NCBI GenBank assembly: GCA_004298295.1
Contig: SCUH01000040.1
Span: forward strand, 1 to 10,644
DNA: 10,644 bases
Source of the DNA: Betaproteobacteria bacterium
Lineage (GTDB): Bacteria > Pseudomonadota > Gammaproteobacteria > Burkholderiales > SG8-39
Direction: 5' to 3'
Part shown: positions 1-5,834 of the stretch, piece by piece
Layout: every line of letters starts with the position of its first letter
Numbering within the stretch: position 1 is the stretch's first letter
The notes under the pieces: model-generated
Told to the model about the DNA's origin: nothing
What the model saw: only the letters and a program-made list of their open reading frames with translations
The model's database searches: none
Translations under genes and position numbers: made by a program

Positions 1-1050
1 GACCTTGGCCTGGCCCTGCGCGAGGAAGAAGAAACTCCGTCCGGGGTCGTTTTCGCGCACCAGGACCTGGTTCTTCTGCACCCGCATCCAGCTCGCCGCG
101 CGCACCAGCTCCCACAGGATGGAATCGGGCAGTCCCGCCAGCATCTCGACCTGCCGCAGCGCGAGGTACTTCTCGCTGTCGAGAATCGCGCTGCCCGATA
201 CCACGTCGTGGCAGGCATTCGACAGCTCCTGTGCGAAATCCGCCCAGCTCGCATAGCGGTGCTCCGGATTCTTTTTCATCGCGCGCAGCACCGCGCTGTC
301 GATCTGCGGCGCGATCCCCTTGCGGATACGGCTCGGCGGCTCCGGGCTGGCGTGCAGGATCTTCTCGACCAGCGCATCGATGCTGTCGGCGACGAACGGC
401 CGCCTGCCGGTGAGCAGCTCGTACAGCACCACGCCGAGCGAGTACATGTCGGAGTGAAACGTCAGCTCGCCACCCGAGATCTGTTCGGGCGACATGTAGA
501 ACGGCGAGCCCATCGAGGCCACCTGCACGACCTGCGTCTTGCGCAGGTAGGCGGCGCCGAAATCCGCGATCTTCGGATCGGTACCCTGCGCCAGCATGAT
601 GTTGGCCGGCTTGATGTCGCGGTGAACGATGCCCTCCTTGAACGCGTAGTCCAGCGCGCCGCAGCACTTGAACCCGATCTGCAGCACGTCGGCGACGGGC
701 AGCAGGCGCTTGGCGTCGACATGCTGCGAGAGATCGCCGCCGGTGACCAGTTCCATCGCGATGTGACCGGAATCCTCCTGCACCACGGCGTCGTAGATGC
801 CGACGATGTGGGGATGGCGCAGCTTCCCGGCGAGCGAGGCCTCGTTGAGAAACTGCGCGCGGTACACCAGGCCGAATTCCGGGTCGCGGAACACTTCCGG
901 CTCGATCGTCTTGAGGGCCACCTCCCGCCCCGAAAACGTGTCGCGGGCAAGGTACACGGTGCCGGTCGCGCCCTTGCCGAGCAGCTTGTGGATGTCGTAC
1001 TTCCCGACCTGGAGGCTGAGGTCGAGCTCGAAGGCCGGCTTTTCGGTCAC
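1..1050 (-). CDS. Serine/threonine protein kinase with C-terminal cyclic-nucleotide-binding domain (3' end outside window)
   Basis: A Hanks-type kinase that phosphorylates Ser/Thr on unknown partners; no membrane segment is visible in the 350 residues present, so it is probably cytoplasmic. All key kinase elements are seen: glycine loop GKGATGTV (25-32), ATP lysine K47 in VALK, helix-C glutamate E70, HRDIKPAN (143-150) with catalytic D145, DFG (163-165), GSPFYMSPE (181-189) and D201 in HSDMYSLG. The kinase domain ends near residue 275. From about 300 a second domain begins (MLAGLPDSILWELV, then FFFLAQGQAKV at the cut end), which has the look of a CRP-type cyclic-nucleotide-binding fold; its phosphate-binding loop lies beyond the window. 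The start is GTG at 1050, preceded by AAGGGGA four bases upstream. The frame stays open further upstream through a G10 tract to a GTG at 1110, but that has no better ribosome site. Divergent from the envelope gene pair at 1252. Active kinase: confident. Cyclic-nucleotide domain: likely, not fully visible. Confidence 0.93.
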   Translation of the reverse strand, partial: MTEKPAFELDLSLQVGKYDIHKLLGKGATGTVYLARDTFSGREVALKTIEPEVFRDPEFGLVYRAQFLNEASLAGKLRHPHIVGIYDAVVQEDSGHIAMELVTGGDLSQHVDAKRLLPVADVLQIGFKCCGALDYAFKEGIVHRDIKPANIMLAQGTDPKIADFGAAYLRKTQVVQVASMGSPFYMSPEQISGGELTFHSDMYSLGVVLYELLTGRRPFVADSIDALVEKILHASPEPPSRIRKGIAPQIDSAVLRAMKKNPEHRYASWADFAQELSNACHDVVSGSAILDSEKYLALRQVEMLAGLPDSILWELVRAASWMRVQKNQVLVRENDPGRSFFFLAQGQAKV

Positions 1051-1079
1051 GGGTTCCCCTTTAAGGCGTAAGTGTAAAT

Positions 1080-1107
1080 CGATCCGCGCTCCCCCCCCCC
1101 TGGATCG
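1080..1107. repeat. C10 homopolymer flanked by a 6-base inverted repeat
   Basis: Ten consecutive C occupy 1091-1100. They are bracketed by CGATCC (1080-1085) and GGATCG (1102-1107), an exact inverted repeat. Read on the minus strand this is G10 in the leader region of the kinase, 41 bases before its GTG. It overlaps where a -35 would fall for a weak -10-like TACACT (1076-1071). It also lies in the frame of the kinase if translation began at the upstream GTG (1110). Tracts this long are prone to slippage, but also to sequencing and assembly error. Confidence 0.8.
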
Positions 1108-1188
1108 CACACCGGCCCTGGCGGCGGCGAAAACCCGTGCCGGCGTCAATCGCGGCAACAGATTGTTACCAAATGTGCCAACTGGACC

Positions 1189-1214
1189 GGAACCGACTTG
1201 CTACCCTAGGCGTC
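1189..1214 (+). promoter_or_regulatory. Candidate ECF sigma-factor promoter (GGAACC-N16-CGTC)
   Basis: GGAACC at 1189-1194, a spacer of exactly 16 bases, then CGTC at 1211-1214. This is the classic shape of promoters read by extracytoplasmic-function sigma factors (GGAAC box, 16-17 base spacer, CGT-type box). Transcription would begin near 1220, giving a leader of about 30 bases before the ATG at 1252. The target is a secreted protein and a lipoprotein, a fitting envelope-stress regulon. The sigma factor is not identifiable from this window. Confidence 0.5.
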
Positions 1215-1229
1215 GAATTAAGGTAGGGT
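1203..1229. repeat. Short inverted repeat around the promoter -10 region
   Basis: ACCCTA (1203-1208) and TAGGGT (1224-1229) are exact inverted copies with a 15-base spacer. They straddle the CGTC box of the candidate promoter and the expected start of transcription. They could be an operator or form a hairpin near the start of the mRNA. Six-base arms are short enough to occur by chance. Confidence 0.3.
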
Positions 1230-1240
1230 CATTCCCGTGC

Positions 1241-1245
1241 GGAGG
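1241..1245 (+). promoter_or_regulatory. Ribosome binding site that fixes the start at 1252
   Basis: GGAGG six bases before ATG 1252. An in-frame GTG at 1237 lies before this site and would have no ribosome site of its own; starting there would also put MRRFL ahead of a normal signal peptide. ATG 1252 is therefore preferred. Confidence 0.8.
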
Positions 1246-1251
1246 TTCCTG

Positions 1252-1611
1252 ATGAGACGCCTGAAACTGACTGCCTTTGCACTCGCTGCAGGGCTGCTCG
1301 GCGCTGCGCTCGCCGCACCGGCGCAGGCCCACGGGCCGCGCACGCGTGCGCATATCGGACTGCATTTCGGCATTCCGCTTGCCTGGCCCTATTGGGGCTA
1401 CCCCTACCCATATGCGTACCCGCCATACCCGTCGAGCGTCGTCGTGGTGCCATCCGAGCCCACGGTGTACGTCGAACGGCCGAGCGCCCAGCCAGCGCCG
1501 GAGGCGTCAGCCTACTGGTACTACTGCGCCGGCGCGCGCTCGTATTACCCGTATGTCCGGGAATGCCCGGGCGGCTGGCAGCGCGTCGCGCCGCAGCCGC
1601 CGGGCGAATGA
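1252..1611 (+). CDS. Small secreted Tyr/Pro-rich protein with YYPYV/CPGGW motif
   Basis: A 119-residue exported protein. Residues 1-26 form a Sec signal peptide: RRLK, a hydrophobic core, and AQA before His27. The mature part starts with a His/Arg stretch, then a region very rich in Tyr and Pro (WPYWGYPYPYAYPPYP). It ends in a compact motif with YYC at 90-92, YYPYV at 98-102 and CPGGW at 105-109, followed by VAPQPP. C92 and C105 could form a disulfide in the periplasm. I know this C-terminal motif from many small proteobacterial envelope proteins of unknown function, often next to glycine-zipper lipoproteins, as here. It lies 16 bases upstream of the lipoprotein gene, so the two are almost certainly one operon, probably from the ECF-like promoter at 1189. 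No function can be assigned beyond cell envelope. Confidence 0.88.
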   Translation: MRRLKLTAFALAAGLLGAALAAPAQAHGPRTRAHIGLHFGIPLAWPYWGYPYPYAYPPYPSSVVVVPSEPTVYVERPSAQPAPEASAYWYYCAGARSYYPYVRECPGGWQRVAPQPPGE

Positions 1612-1627
1612 TCCGAGGAGAACTCGC

Positions 1628-2134
1628 ATGAACGCACCGAATCTTCGCTGCACCGCCCTGGCCGCCCTGCTGCTGGGCGCCTGCGCCTCTCTGCCGCCAA
1701 GCGGCCCGAGCGTGATGGTGCTGCCGGGCAGCGGCAAGAGCTTCGATCAGTTCCGCGCCGACGATTACGAATGCCGCGGTTTCGCCAATGCGCAGCTGGG
1801 CGGTGCCACCGCCGAAAGCGCGCAGACCGACAGTGCAGTGAAGAGCGCTGCAATCGGCACCGCAGTCGGCGCGGCGGCCGGCGCGATCATCGGCGGCCAT
1901 CGCGGCGCCGCGGCCGGAGCCGGTACCGGGTTGATCGTGGGCTCCGCGGCGGGTGCAGGCGCAGCGCAAGGTTCGGCCGGCACGCTGCAGCGGCGCTACG
2001 ACGTCAGTTACCTGCAATGCATGTACGCGAAAGGCCATCAGATCCCGGCCTCGGGACGCTACGAAGGACCGCGCCGCGGCTACGCCACGCCGCCACCGCC
2101 GCCGCCCGGAACGCCGCCCCCGCCGCTCCGCTGA
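1628..2134 (+). CDS. Glycine-zipper outer-membrane-type lipoprotein
   Basis: A 168-residue lipoprotein. The signal peptide ends in the lipobox LLGAC with Cys19 as the lipidated residue; no Asp follows at +2 (Ala), which favours outer-membrane sorting. The mature protein has a conserved entry (LPGSGKSFDQFRADDYECRGFA, about 32-53). A glycine-zipper segment follows at roughly 74-118 (repeated GxxxG, with AIGTAVGAAAGAIIGG and AGTGLIVGSAAGAG), able to insert into or pack along membrane. Next comes RRYDVSYLQCMYAKGHQIP (122-140), a signature shared by proteobacterial glycine-zipper lipoproteins. C49 and C131 are the only other cysteines. The tail is Pro-rich (PPPPPPG, PPPP). The start ATG has GAGGAG seven bases upstream. 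It is co-transcribed with the secreted protein before it. Its exact role is unknown; relatives are treated as envelope-integrity or stress proteins, which is inference here. Confidence 0.92.
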   Translation: MNAPNLRCTALAALLLGACASLPPSGPSVMVLPGSGKSFDQFRADDYECRGFANAQLGGATAESAQTDSAVKSAAIGTAVGAAAGAIIGGHRGAAAGAGTGLIVGSAAGAGAAQGSAGTLQRRYDVSYLQCMYAKGHQIPASGRYEGPRRGYATPPPPPPGTPPPPLR

Positions 2135-2141
2135 TCGGATC

Positions 2142-2157
2142 GCCGGCCGCGGCCGGC
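2142..2157. repeat. 16-base perfect GC palindrome after the lipoprotein gene
   Basis: GCCGGCCGCGGCCGGC is identical to its own reverse complement. It begins 8 bases after the lipoprotein stop and ends 35 bases before the cyclase start. In RNA it can form a 6-pair stem with a CGCG loop. No U tract follows, so it is not a standard intrinsic terminator; it may stabilise the 3' end of the envelope mRNA or slow polymerase. The rest of the 58-base gap shows nothing recognisable. Confidence 0.6.
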
Positions 2158-2192
2158 CGAAGCTAGAATCGCCGCTTCCAGCCGGAGGCCCG

Positions 2193-3818
2193 ATGCAACA
2201 GCGCAGCGAATTGGAAAGCGCATCAAGTCCGGCCGCGCCTGCGCGTCCCGGCGATTACGAACTGCACTACCGGCCCTGCGCTAAGCGGGTGCGCGTCGAA
2301 TACAACGGCACCTGGATCGCCGACACGACGCGCGCCGTGGTGCTGCACGAGACGCGGCAACCGCCCGCACATTACATCCCGAAGGCAGACATCCGCATGG
2401 ATCTGCTGCGCAAGAGCCAACACCAGTCGCACTGCCCGTTCCGGGGCGACGCGAGCTACTGGAGCCTGGAAATCGACGGCCAGCGCGTGGACAACGCGGC
2501 CTGGTCCTACGAGGCGCCCTACCGCGGCGCCGAGTCGATCGAGGGCCGCCTGTCGTTCTATCGCAGCAAGATCTCCGCGCTCTACGAAGGCGACGACGAA
2601 GTGCCGTTCCTCGAAACCAACGTCGCCGGGCTGCATGCCAATCCGCTCGCGGGCTGGCTGCTGAAGGACGCGTGGAAGGCCGCTTCGGCCGCGGAACTGG
2701 CGAAGCAATTCCTCGCTTTCCTGCGCGGCTGCGGCTGCCCGGTCGATCGCAGCACCATCATCATTCCGACGCTGCACCCGCAGATCTTCGCCACCGTCCT
2801 CGTGTGGCGCGCCGACACATTCGACATCCGGATCGTCTACGAGCCGCACGACATCCTGCGCCAGCCGCGATTCGCCGACAGTCCGTTCGCGCCCATCATC
2901 CGCGGCGCCGGGGGCGTGCGCCGGCGGCTGGAGGACGCCGACGTCAAGCTCGACTTTCCGGTGGTGCGCGACCTGCACCGCGAGGGCGCGACCGATTACG
3001 TCGCGATGCCGTTTCGCTTCAGCGACGGCCAGATCAATGTCATCTCGATGACCTCGTTCGCGCGCGGCGGCTTCGGCGTCGCGCACCTCGGCCAGATCTA
3101 CGAGGTGATGCCCATGCTCGGCCGGCTGTTCGAGGTCCACGCCCTGCGGCGCACCGCCACCGCGCTGCTCGAGACCTATCTCGGCCACGACACCGGCAAG
3201 CGCGTGCTGAACGGGCTGGTGAAGCGCGGCGACGGCGAGCACATCGACGCCGTGATCTGGTTCTGCGATTTCCGCGGCTCGAGCACGCTGGCCGAAAGTC
3301 TGCCGCGCGAAGTCTATCTGGAGCAGCTCAACCGCTTCTTCTACTGCATGGCCGGCGCGGTGCTGAAAAAGGGCGGCGAGGTATTGAAATACATCGGCGA
3401 CGCGGTGCTGGCGATCTTCCCCACTGCGTCGGGCGCGCCGGAGGCCTGTCGCCGCGCCCTGCAGGCAGCGGCGTTGGCTGCGGAGCGCGTCGCAGCGCTC
3501 AATGGCGCGAACCCGGATGCGGCGCCGATGCGCTTCGGCATCGGCCTGCACATCGGCACCGTGACTTACGGCAACGTCGGCGTGCCGCAGCGGCTCGACT
3601 TCACGGTGATCGGCACCGCCGCCAACGAGGCCGCGCGCATCGAGAGTCTGACCAAGGAACTCGGCCAAGTGCTGCTCGCTTCGGCGGCTTTTGCCGCGCA
3701 AGTGCCCGGCAAGCTGGTGCCGGCCGGGCGCCACCGCCTGAAAGGACTCGAAGGCGAGTACGAGTTGTATGCGCTGCCGGCGCACGAATTACGGTCCGGC
3801 CCCACGAAACAGGCGTAG
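2193..3818 (+). CDS. Three-domain class III adenylate cyclase: DUF427, GAF-like region, cyclase
   Basis: Makes cAMP from ATP in the cytoplasm; 541 residues, no membrane segment. The N-terminus (about 30-125) is a complete DUF427 domain: VRVEYNGTWIADT, PPAHYIP, CPFRGDASYWSLEIDG, AAWSYEAP, IEGRLSFY. Residues about 130-330 match the sensor-like region of a known family of soluble bacterial cyclases (TLHPQ, GVRRRLE, LDFPVVRDLHREGATDYVAMP, then LLETYLGHDTGKRVL). The catalytic domain has both metal aspartates, D359 in FCDFRGSS and D403 in KYIGDAVLAIF. Adenine-selecting K399 and D469 (LDFTVIG) and transition-state N478 and R482 are also present, so the enzyme should be active and ATP-specific. The frame is open far upstream, into the lipoprotein gene. 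ATG 2193, with GGAGG four bases before it and just ahead of the DUF427 domain, is the natural start. The ligand sensed by the first two domains is unknown. Confidence 0.93.
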   Translation: MQQRSELESASSPAAPARPGDYELHYRPCAKRVRVEYNGTWIADTTRAVVLHETRQPPAHYIPKADIRMDLLRKSQHQSHCPFRGDASYWSLEIDGQRVDNAAWSYEAPYRGAESIEGRLSFYRSKISALYEGDDEVPFLETNVAGLHANPLAGWLLKDAWKAASAAELAKQFLAFLRGCGCPVDRSTIIIPTLHPQIFATVLVWRADTFDIRIVYEPHDILRQPRFADSPFAPIIRGAGGVRRRLEDADVKLDFPVVRDLHREGATDYVAMPFRFSDGQINVISMTSFARGGFGVAHLGQIYEVMPMLGRLFEVHALRRTATALLETYLGHDTGKRVLNGLVKRGDGEHIDAVIWFCDFRGSSTLAESLPREVYLEQLNRFFYCMAGAVLKKGGEVLKYIGDAVLAIFPTASGAPEACRRALQAAALAAERVAALNGANPDAAPMRFGIGLHIGTVTYGNVGVPQRLDFTVIGTAANEAARIESLTKELGQVLLASAAFAAQVPGKLVPAGRHRLKGLEGEYELYALPAHELRSGPTKQA

Positions 3819-3830
3819 CATGGAGATTCA

Positions 3831-3854
3831 ATGACGCGTAGGCAGACGATATGA
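3831..3854 (+). other. Possible 7-codon leader ORF coupled to the next gene
   Basis: ATG at 3831 has GGAG five bases before it. The ORF encodes MTRRQTI and ends in a TGA that overlaps the ATG of the following gene as ATGA. That gene has no clear ribosome site of its own, so ribosomes ending here could restart on it. The peptide itself need not matter. Chance occurrence is possible. Confidence 0.25.
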
Positions 3855-4141
3855 GCACAACGACATCGCCGGCAGGCACCCGCAAAGACCCGATCGCCGA
3901 TCTCGCCCTGCAGATTTACGTCGGCATGGCGAGCCGGATCTACGGCGATGCCGCCGGCAAGGAAGGCACCGTGCTGCAGCCGCGGGAACTTGCGCAGCTG
4001 AGTTTCCGGCTGGCCGAGGCATTTCACGCCGAGGATCGTGCCGCCAATCCGGTGACCATCGCGGCCGCGGCCGCGGCGAAGGCCGCGGTCAAGTTCGATG
4101 CGGCCGACCTCGACCTGGGAAGCCTGCACCACCGGCGCTAG
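3851..4141 (+). CDS. Hypothetical protein, 96 residues
   Basis: I do not recognise this family. The protein is small, soluble and probably helical, with no signal peptide or membrane segment. A polar N-terminus is followed by DPIADLALQIYVGMASRIYG (13-32), which could be an amphipathic helix, then LQPRELAQLSFRLAEAFHAED, then an Ala-rich stretch (AAAAAAKAAVK) and an Asp-rich end. ATG 3851 is the only usable start, since a TAG lies in frame at 3839-3841. No clear Shine-Dalgarno precedes it, but a 7-codon ORF overlaps its start. It lies 32 bases after the adenylate cyclase on the same strand, so it may share that transcript. The stop is 3 bases from the end of the opposing DUF1993 gene. Codon use resembles that of its neighbours, which supports a real gene. 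Confidence 0.7.
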   Translation: MSTTTSPAGTRKDPIADLALQIYVGMASRIYGDAAGKEGTVLQPRELAQLSFRLAEAFHAEDRAANPVTIAAAAAAKAAVKFDAADLDLGSLHHRR

Positions 4142-4144
4142 CGC

Positions 4145-4651
4145 TCAAGGGTTGCCGATGTAGTCCTGCTTGCCCAGCTCGACGCCGTTGTGGCGCAGGA
4201 TGGCGTAGGCGGTCATGACGTGGAAGTAGAAATTCGGCAGCGCGAAGCCGAGCAGGTATTGCATGCCTTTCCAATCGACTTCCCGCCTGCCGAGCTTGAG
4301 ATGGATGTCCCGGCCCTCGCTGCCGTCGACTTGCGCCGGCCGGATCGAGTCGACGAAAGCGATCGTCTTCGCGATGCGCGCCTTCAGCTCGTCGAAGGTC
4401 TTCTCGCTGTCCTCGTGCTTTGGAACCTCGAGCCCGGCGAGCCGCGCCACCGCGCCCTTGGCGTTGTCGCAGGCGATCTGCACCTGGCGCGCGAGGGGGA
4501 ACATGTCCGGATAGAGGCGGCTGGCGAGCAGCACCTGGGGATCGATCTTCCTCGCTTCGGCATGCGCCGCGGCCTTGTCGAGGATGCCGGCGAGATTGTT
4601 CAGCATGCTGGCGAAGCGCGGCGCGCTCGCCTGGTACATGGATATTTTCAT
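4145..4651 (-). CDS. DUF1993 family protein
   Basis: 168 residues, matching DUF1993, a family of soluble helical-bundle proteins without known function. Recognisable family stretches are MKISMYQASAPRFASMLNNL at the start, LYPDMFPLARQVQIACDNAKG in the middle, and GMQYLLGFALPNFYFHVMTAYAILRHNGVELGKQDYIG at the end. His residues in the last stretch recall the DinB/YfiT-like four-helix fold to which this family is related, but no metal site can be proved here. The ATG at 4651 is chosen over a longer in-frame start because AAGGA sits six bases upstream and the protein then begins exactly as the family does. The start overlaps the stop of the upstream diguanylate cyclase (ATGA), so the two are translationally coupled. 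A functional link to c-di-GMP is possible but unproven. Confidence 0.88.
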   Translation of the reverse strand: MKISMYQASAPRFASMLNNLAGILDKAAAHAEARKIDPQVLLASRLYPDMFPLARQVQIACDNAKGAVARLAGLEVPKHEDSEKTFDELKARIAKTIAFVDSIRPAQVDGSEGRDIHLKLGRREVDWKGMQYLLGFALPNFYFHVMTAYAILRHNGVELGKQDYIGNP

Positions 4652-5745
4652 TTCGCGTCCTTGATTGTCGATGGGAAGTCGAGCGCGACGCAATTGCGGC
4701 CCTGCGCCTTGGCCCGGTAGAGCGCCTTGTCGGCGCGCGCGATCCAGGCGCTGTGATCGGCATCGCCGGGATCGTGCACCGCAATGCCAATGCTGACGGT
4801 GGTGCGAAGATCTTCCTTGGGCACGAGGACTGCCGCAGCGATACGGGCGCGTGAGCGCTCGGCGATGGTCTGCGCGCCCTCCGCACCCGTGCCCGGCAAG
4901 ACGACGCCGTACTCCTCGCCGCCGTACCGACCGATGACATCATGCCGCCGCGTGGTGTCGCGCAGGATCGCGGCGACTGCGCGGATCACCTCGTCGCCCG
5001 CCGGATGACCATAGCGGTCGTTGATCGGCTTGAATTGATCGATGTCGATCATCAGCAGCGCCGAAGCGTGGCCGATGCGCCGGACGCGTTCGAATTCGCC
5101 GCTGACGACTTCTTCCCAGGCCCTGCGATTGAGCAGCCGCGTCAGGCCGTCGGTGCGGCTGAGCTCCGCGAGCAGGCGCTTCTGATCGCGCACGCGGCGC
5201 GCGAGCCGGTAGGTCATGTATCCCACCACGACCGGATAACCGACGAGCAGCGGCAGGCCGGCGAGCACGACGCTCATCGAGGTCTCGGGCCGCAAGTGAA
5301 AGCCGAATACGAGCACCGTCAGCACGATCGCCGCCAACTGGACCGCCGCGCAGCGCGCGAGGAATTTCGGCCCGCCGATGATGAGCTTGTCCATGGCCAG
5401 CATCACCACCAGCAGCACGCTCGGCAGCAGGTTGAAGGCCATGAGCGCCACCCAAACGCCGCCGCAGGCCGAATCGACGGCGAGATTGCGCCGCTCGGCA
5501 CGGTACGGGTTGGCGCTGCGCCGCGCCAGCCAGTAGGCGGCGTGCGGCCAGAGAAAACCGTTCGCCGCGAGTGCCGCAAAGGCGAGAACGTGGGCCCCGT
5601 CCTGCCGCAGCACCGAGCCGACGCAAACCGTCCCGAAGCCGAGGCCAAGCACGCGCGGCAGATAAATGCTGCGCGCAAAACGCAGTCCCGAATCCTGCGC
5701 GCGCTCCGCGCCTGCGACCGAAAAGTCGGTCTGTCGCTGTCCCAT
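4648..5745 (-). CDS. MASE2-GGDEF membrane diguanylate cyclase (DgcC/AdrA-like)
   Basis: Makes cyclic di-GMP from two GTP. 365 residues. The N-terminus follows the MASE2 sensor pattern of E. coli DgcC (AdrA): SGLRFARSIYLPRVLGLGFG at 19-38, then WPHAAYWLARRSANPYRAERRNL, followed by hydrophobic segments to about residue 180 that anchor it in the inner membrane. The GGDEF domain begins at LSRTDGLTRLLNRRAWEE; the metal-binding stretch is IDIDQFKPINDRYGH. The active-site loop is GGEEY (275-279), an allowed variant. An inhibitory site R266-R-H-D269 sits the standard five residues before it, so product feedback is expected. The C-terminus has VSIGIAV and ADKALYRAKAQGRN. The start ATG at 5745 lacks a strong ribosome site (a G-rich stretch precedes it) but fits the length of DgcC. 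In DgcC the output is cellulose synthesis; no cellulose genes are in this window. Confidence 0.94.
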   Translation of the reverse strand: MGQRQTDFSVAGAERAQDSGLRFARSIYLPRVLGLGFGTVCVGSVLRQDGAHVLAFAALAANGFLWPHAAYWLARRSANPYRAERRNLAVDSACGGVWVALMAFNLLPSVLLVVMLAMDKLIIGGPKFLARCAAVQLAAIVLTVLVFGFHLRPETSMSVVLAGLPLLVGYPVVVGYMTYRLARRVRDQKRLLAELSRTDGLTRLLNRRAWEEVVSGEFERVRRIGHASALLMIDIDQFKPINDRYGHPAGDEVIRAVAAILRDTTRRHDVIGRYGGEEYGVVLPGTGAEGAQTIAERSRARIAAAVLVPKEDLRTTVSIGIAVHDPGDADHSAWIARADKALYRAKAQGRNCVALDFPSTIKDAK

Positions 5746-5768
5746 GTCGTGAAGTGCCCCCGCCCCGC

Positions 5769-5776
5769 AATATACT
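5769..5776. promoter_or_regulatory. AT-rich candidate -10 elements between the GGDEF gene and dinB
   Basis: The only AT-rich spot in the 89-base divergent region. AATATACT contains TATACT on the plus strand (toward dinB) and TATATT on the minus strand (toward the GGDEF gene), each one mismatch from TATAAT. No convincing -35 pairs with either. Confidence 0.25.
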
Positions 5777-5834
5777 TGCTCGCGGTGAGACCTGCATCGA
5801 CCTTGCGGGATTGCCGCCGCCGTCCGGCACGAAC

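Noticed and set aside
208..1071. A plus-strand 287-codon frame opposite the kinase
   Set aside because: The minus-strand reading gives every kinase motif; this frame is its shadow.
2093..2131. CCG-rich direct repeat
   Set aside because: It encodes the Pro-rich tail of the lipoprotein, a normal feature of that family.
2223..3785. A minus-strand open frame of 520 codons opposite the cyclase
   Set aside because: A mirror of the cyclase codons (GC-rich third positions); the product resembles no protein and has no ribosome site.
4061..4074. Palindromic GCGGCC repeats
   Set aside because: They are explained by a run of alanine codons in the 96-residue gene.
5731..5746. Possible LexA box before dinB
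   Set aside because: CTGT at 5731 is followed after 8 bases by CATG rather than ACAG, and no other match was seen in the gap.
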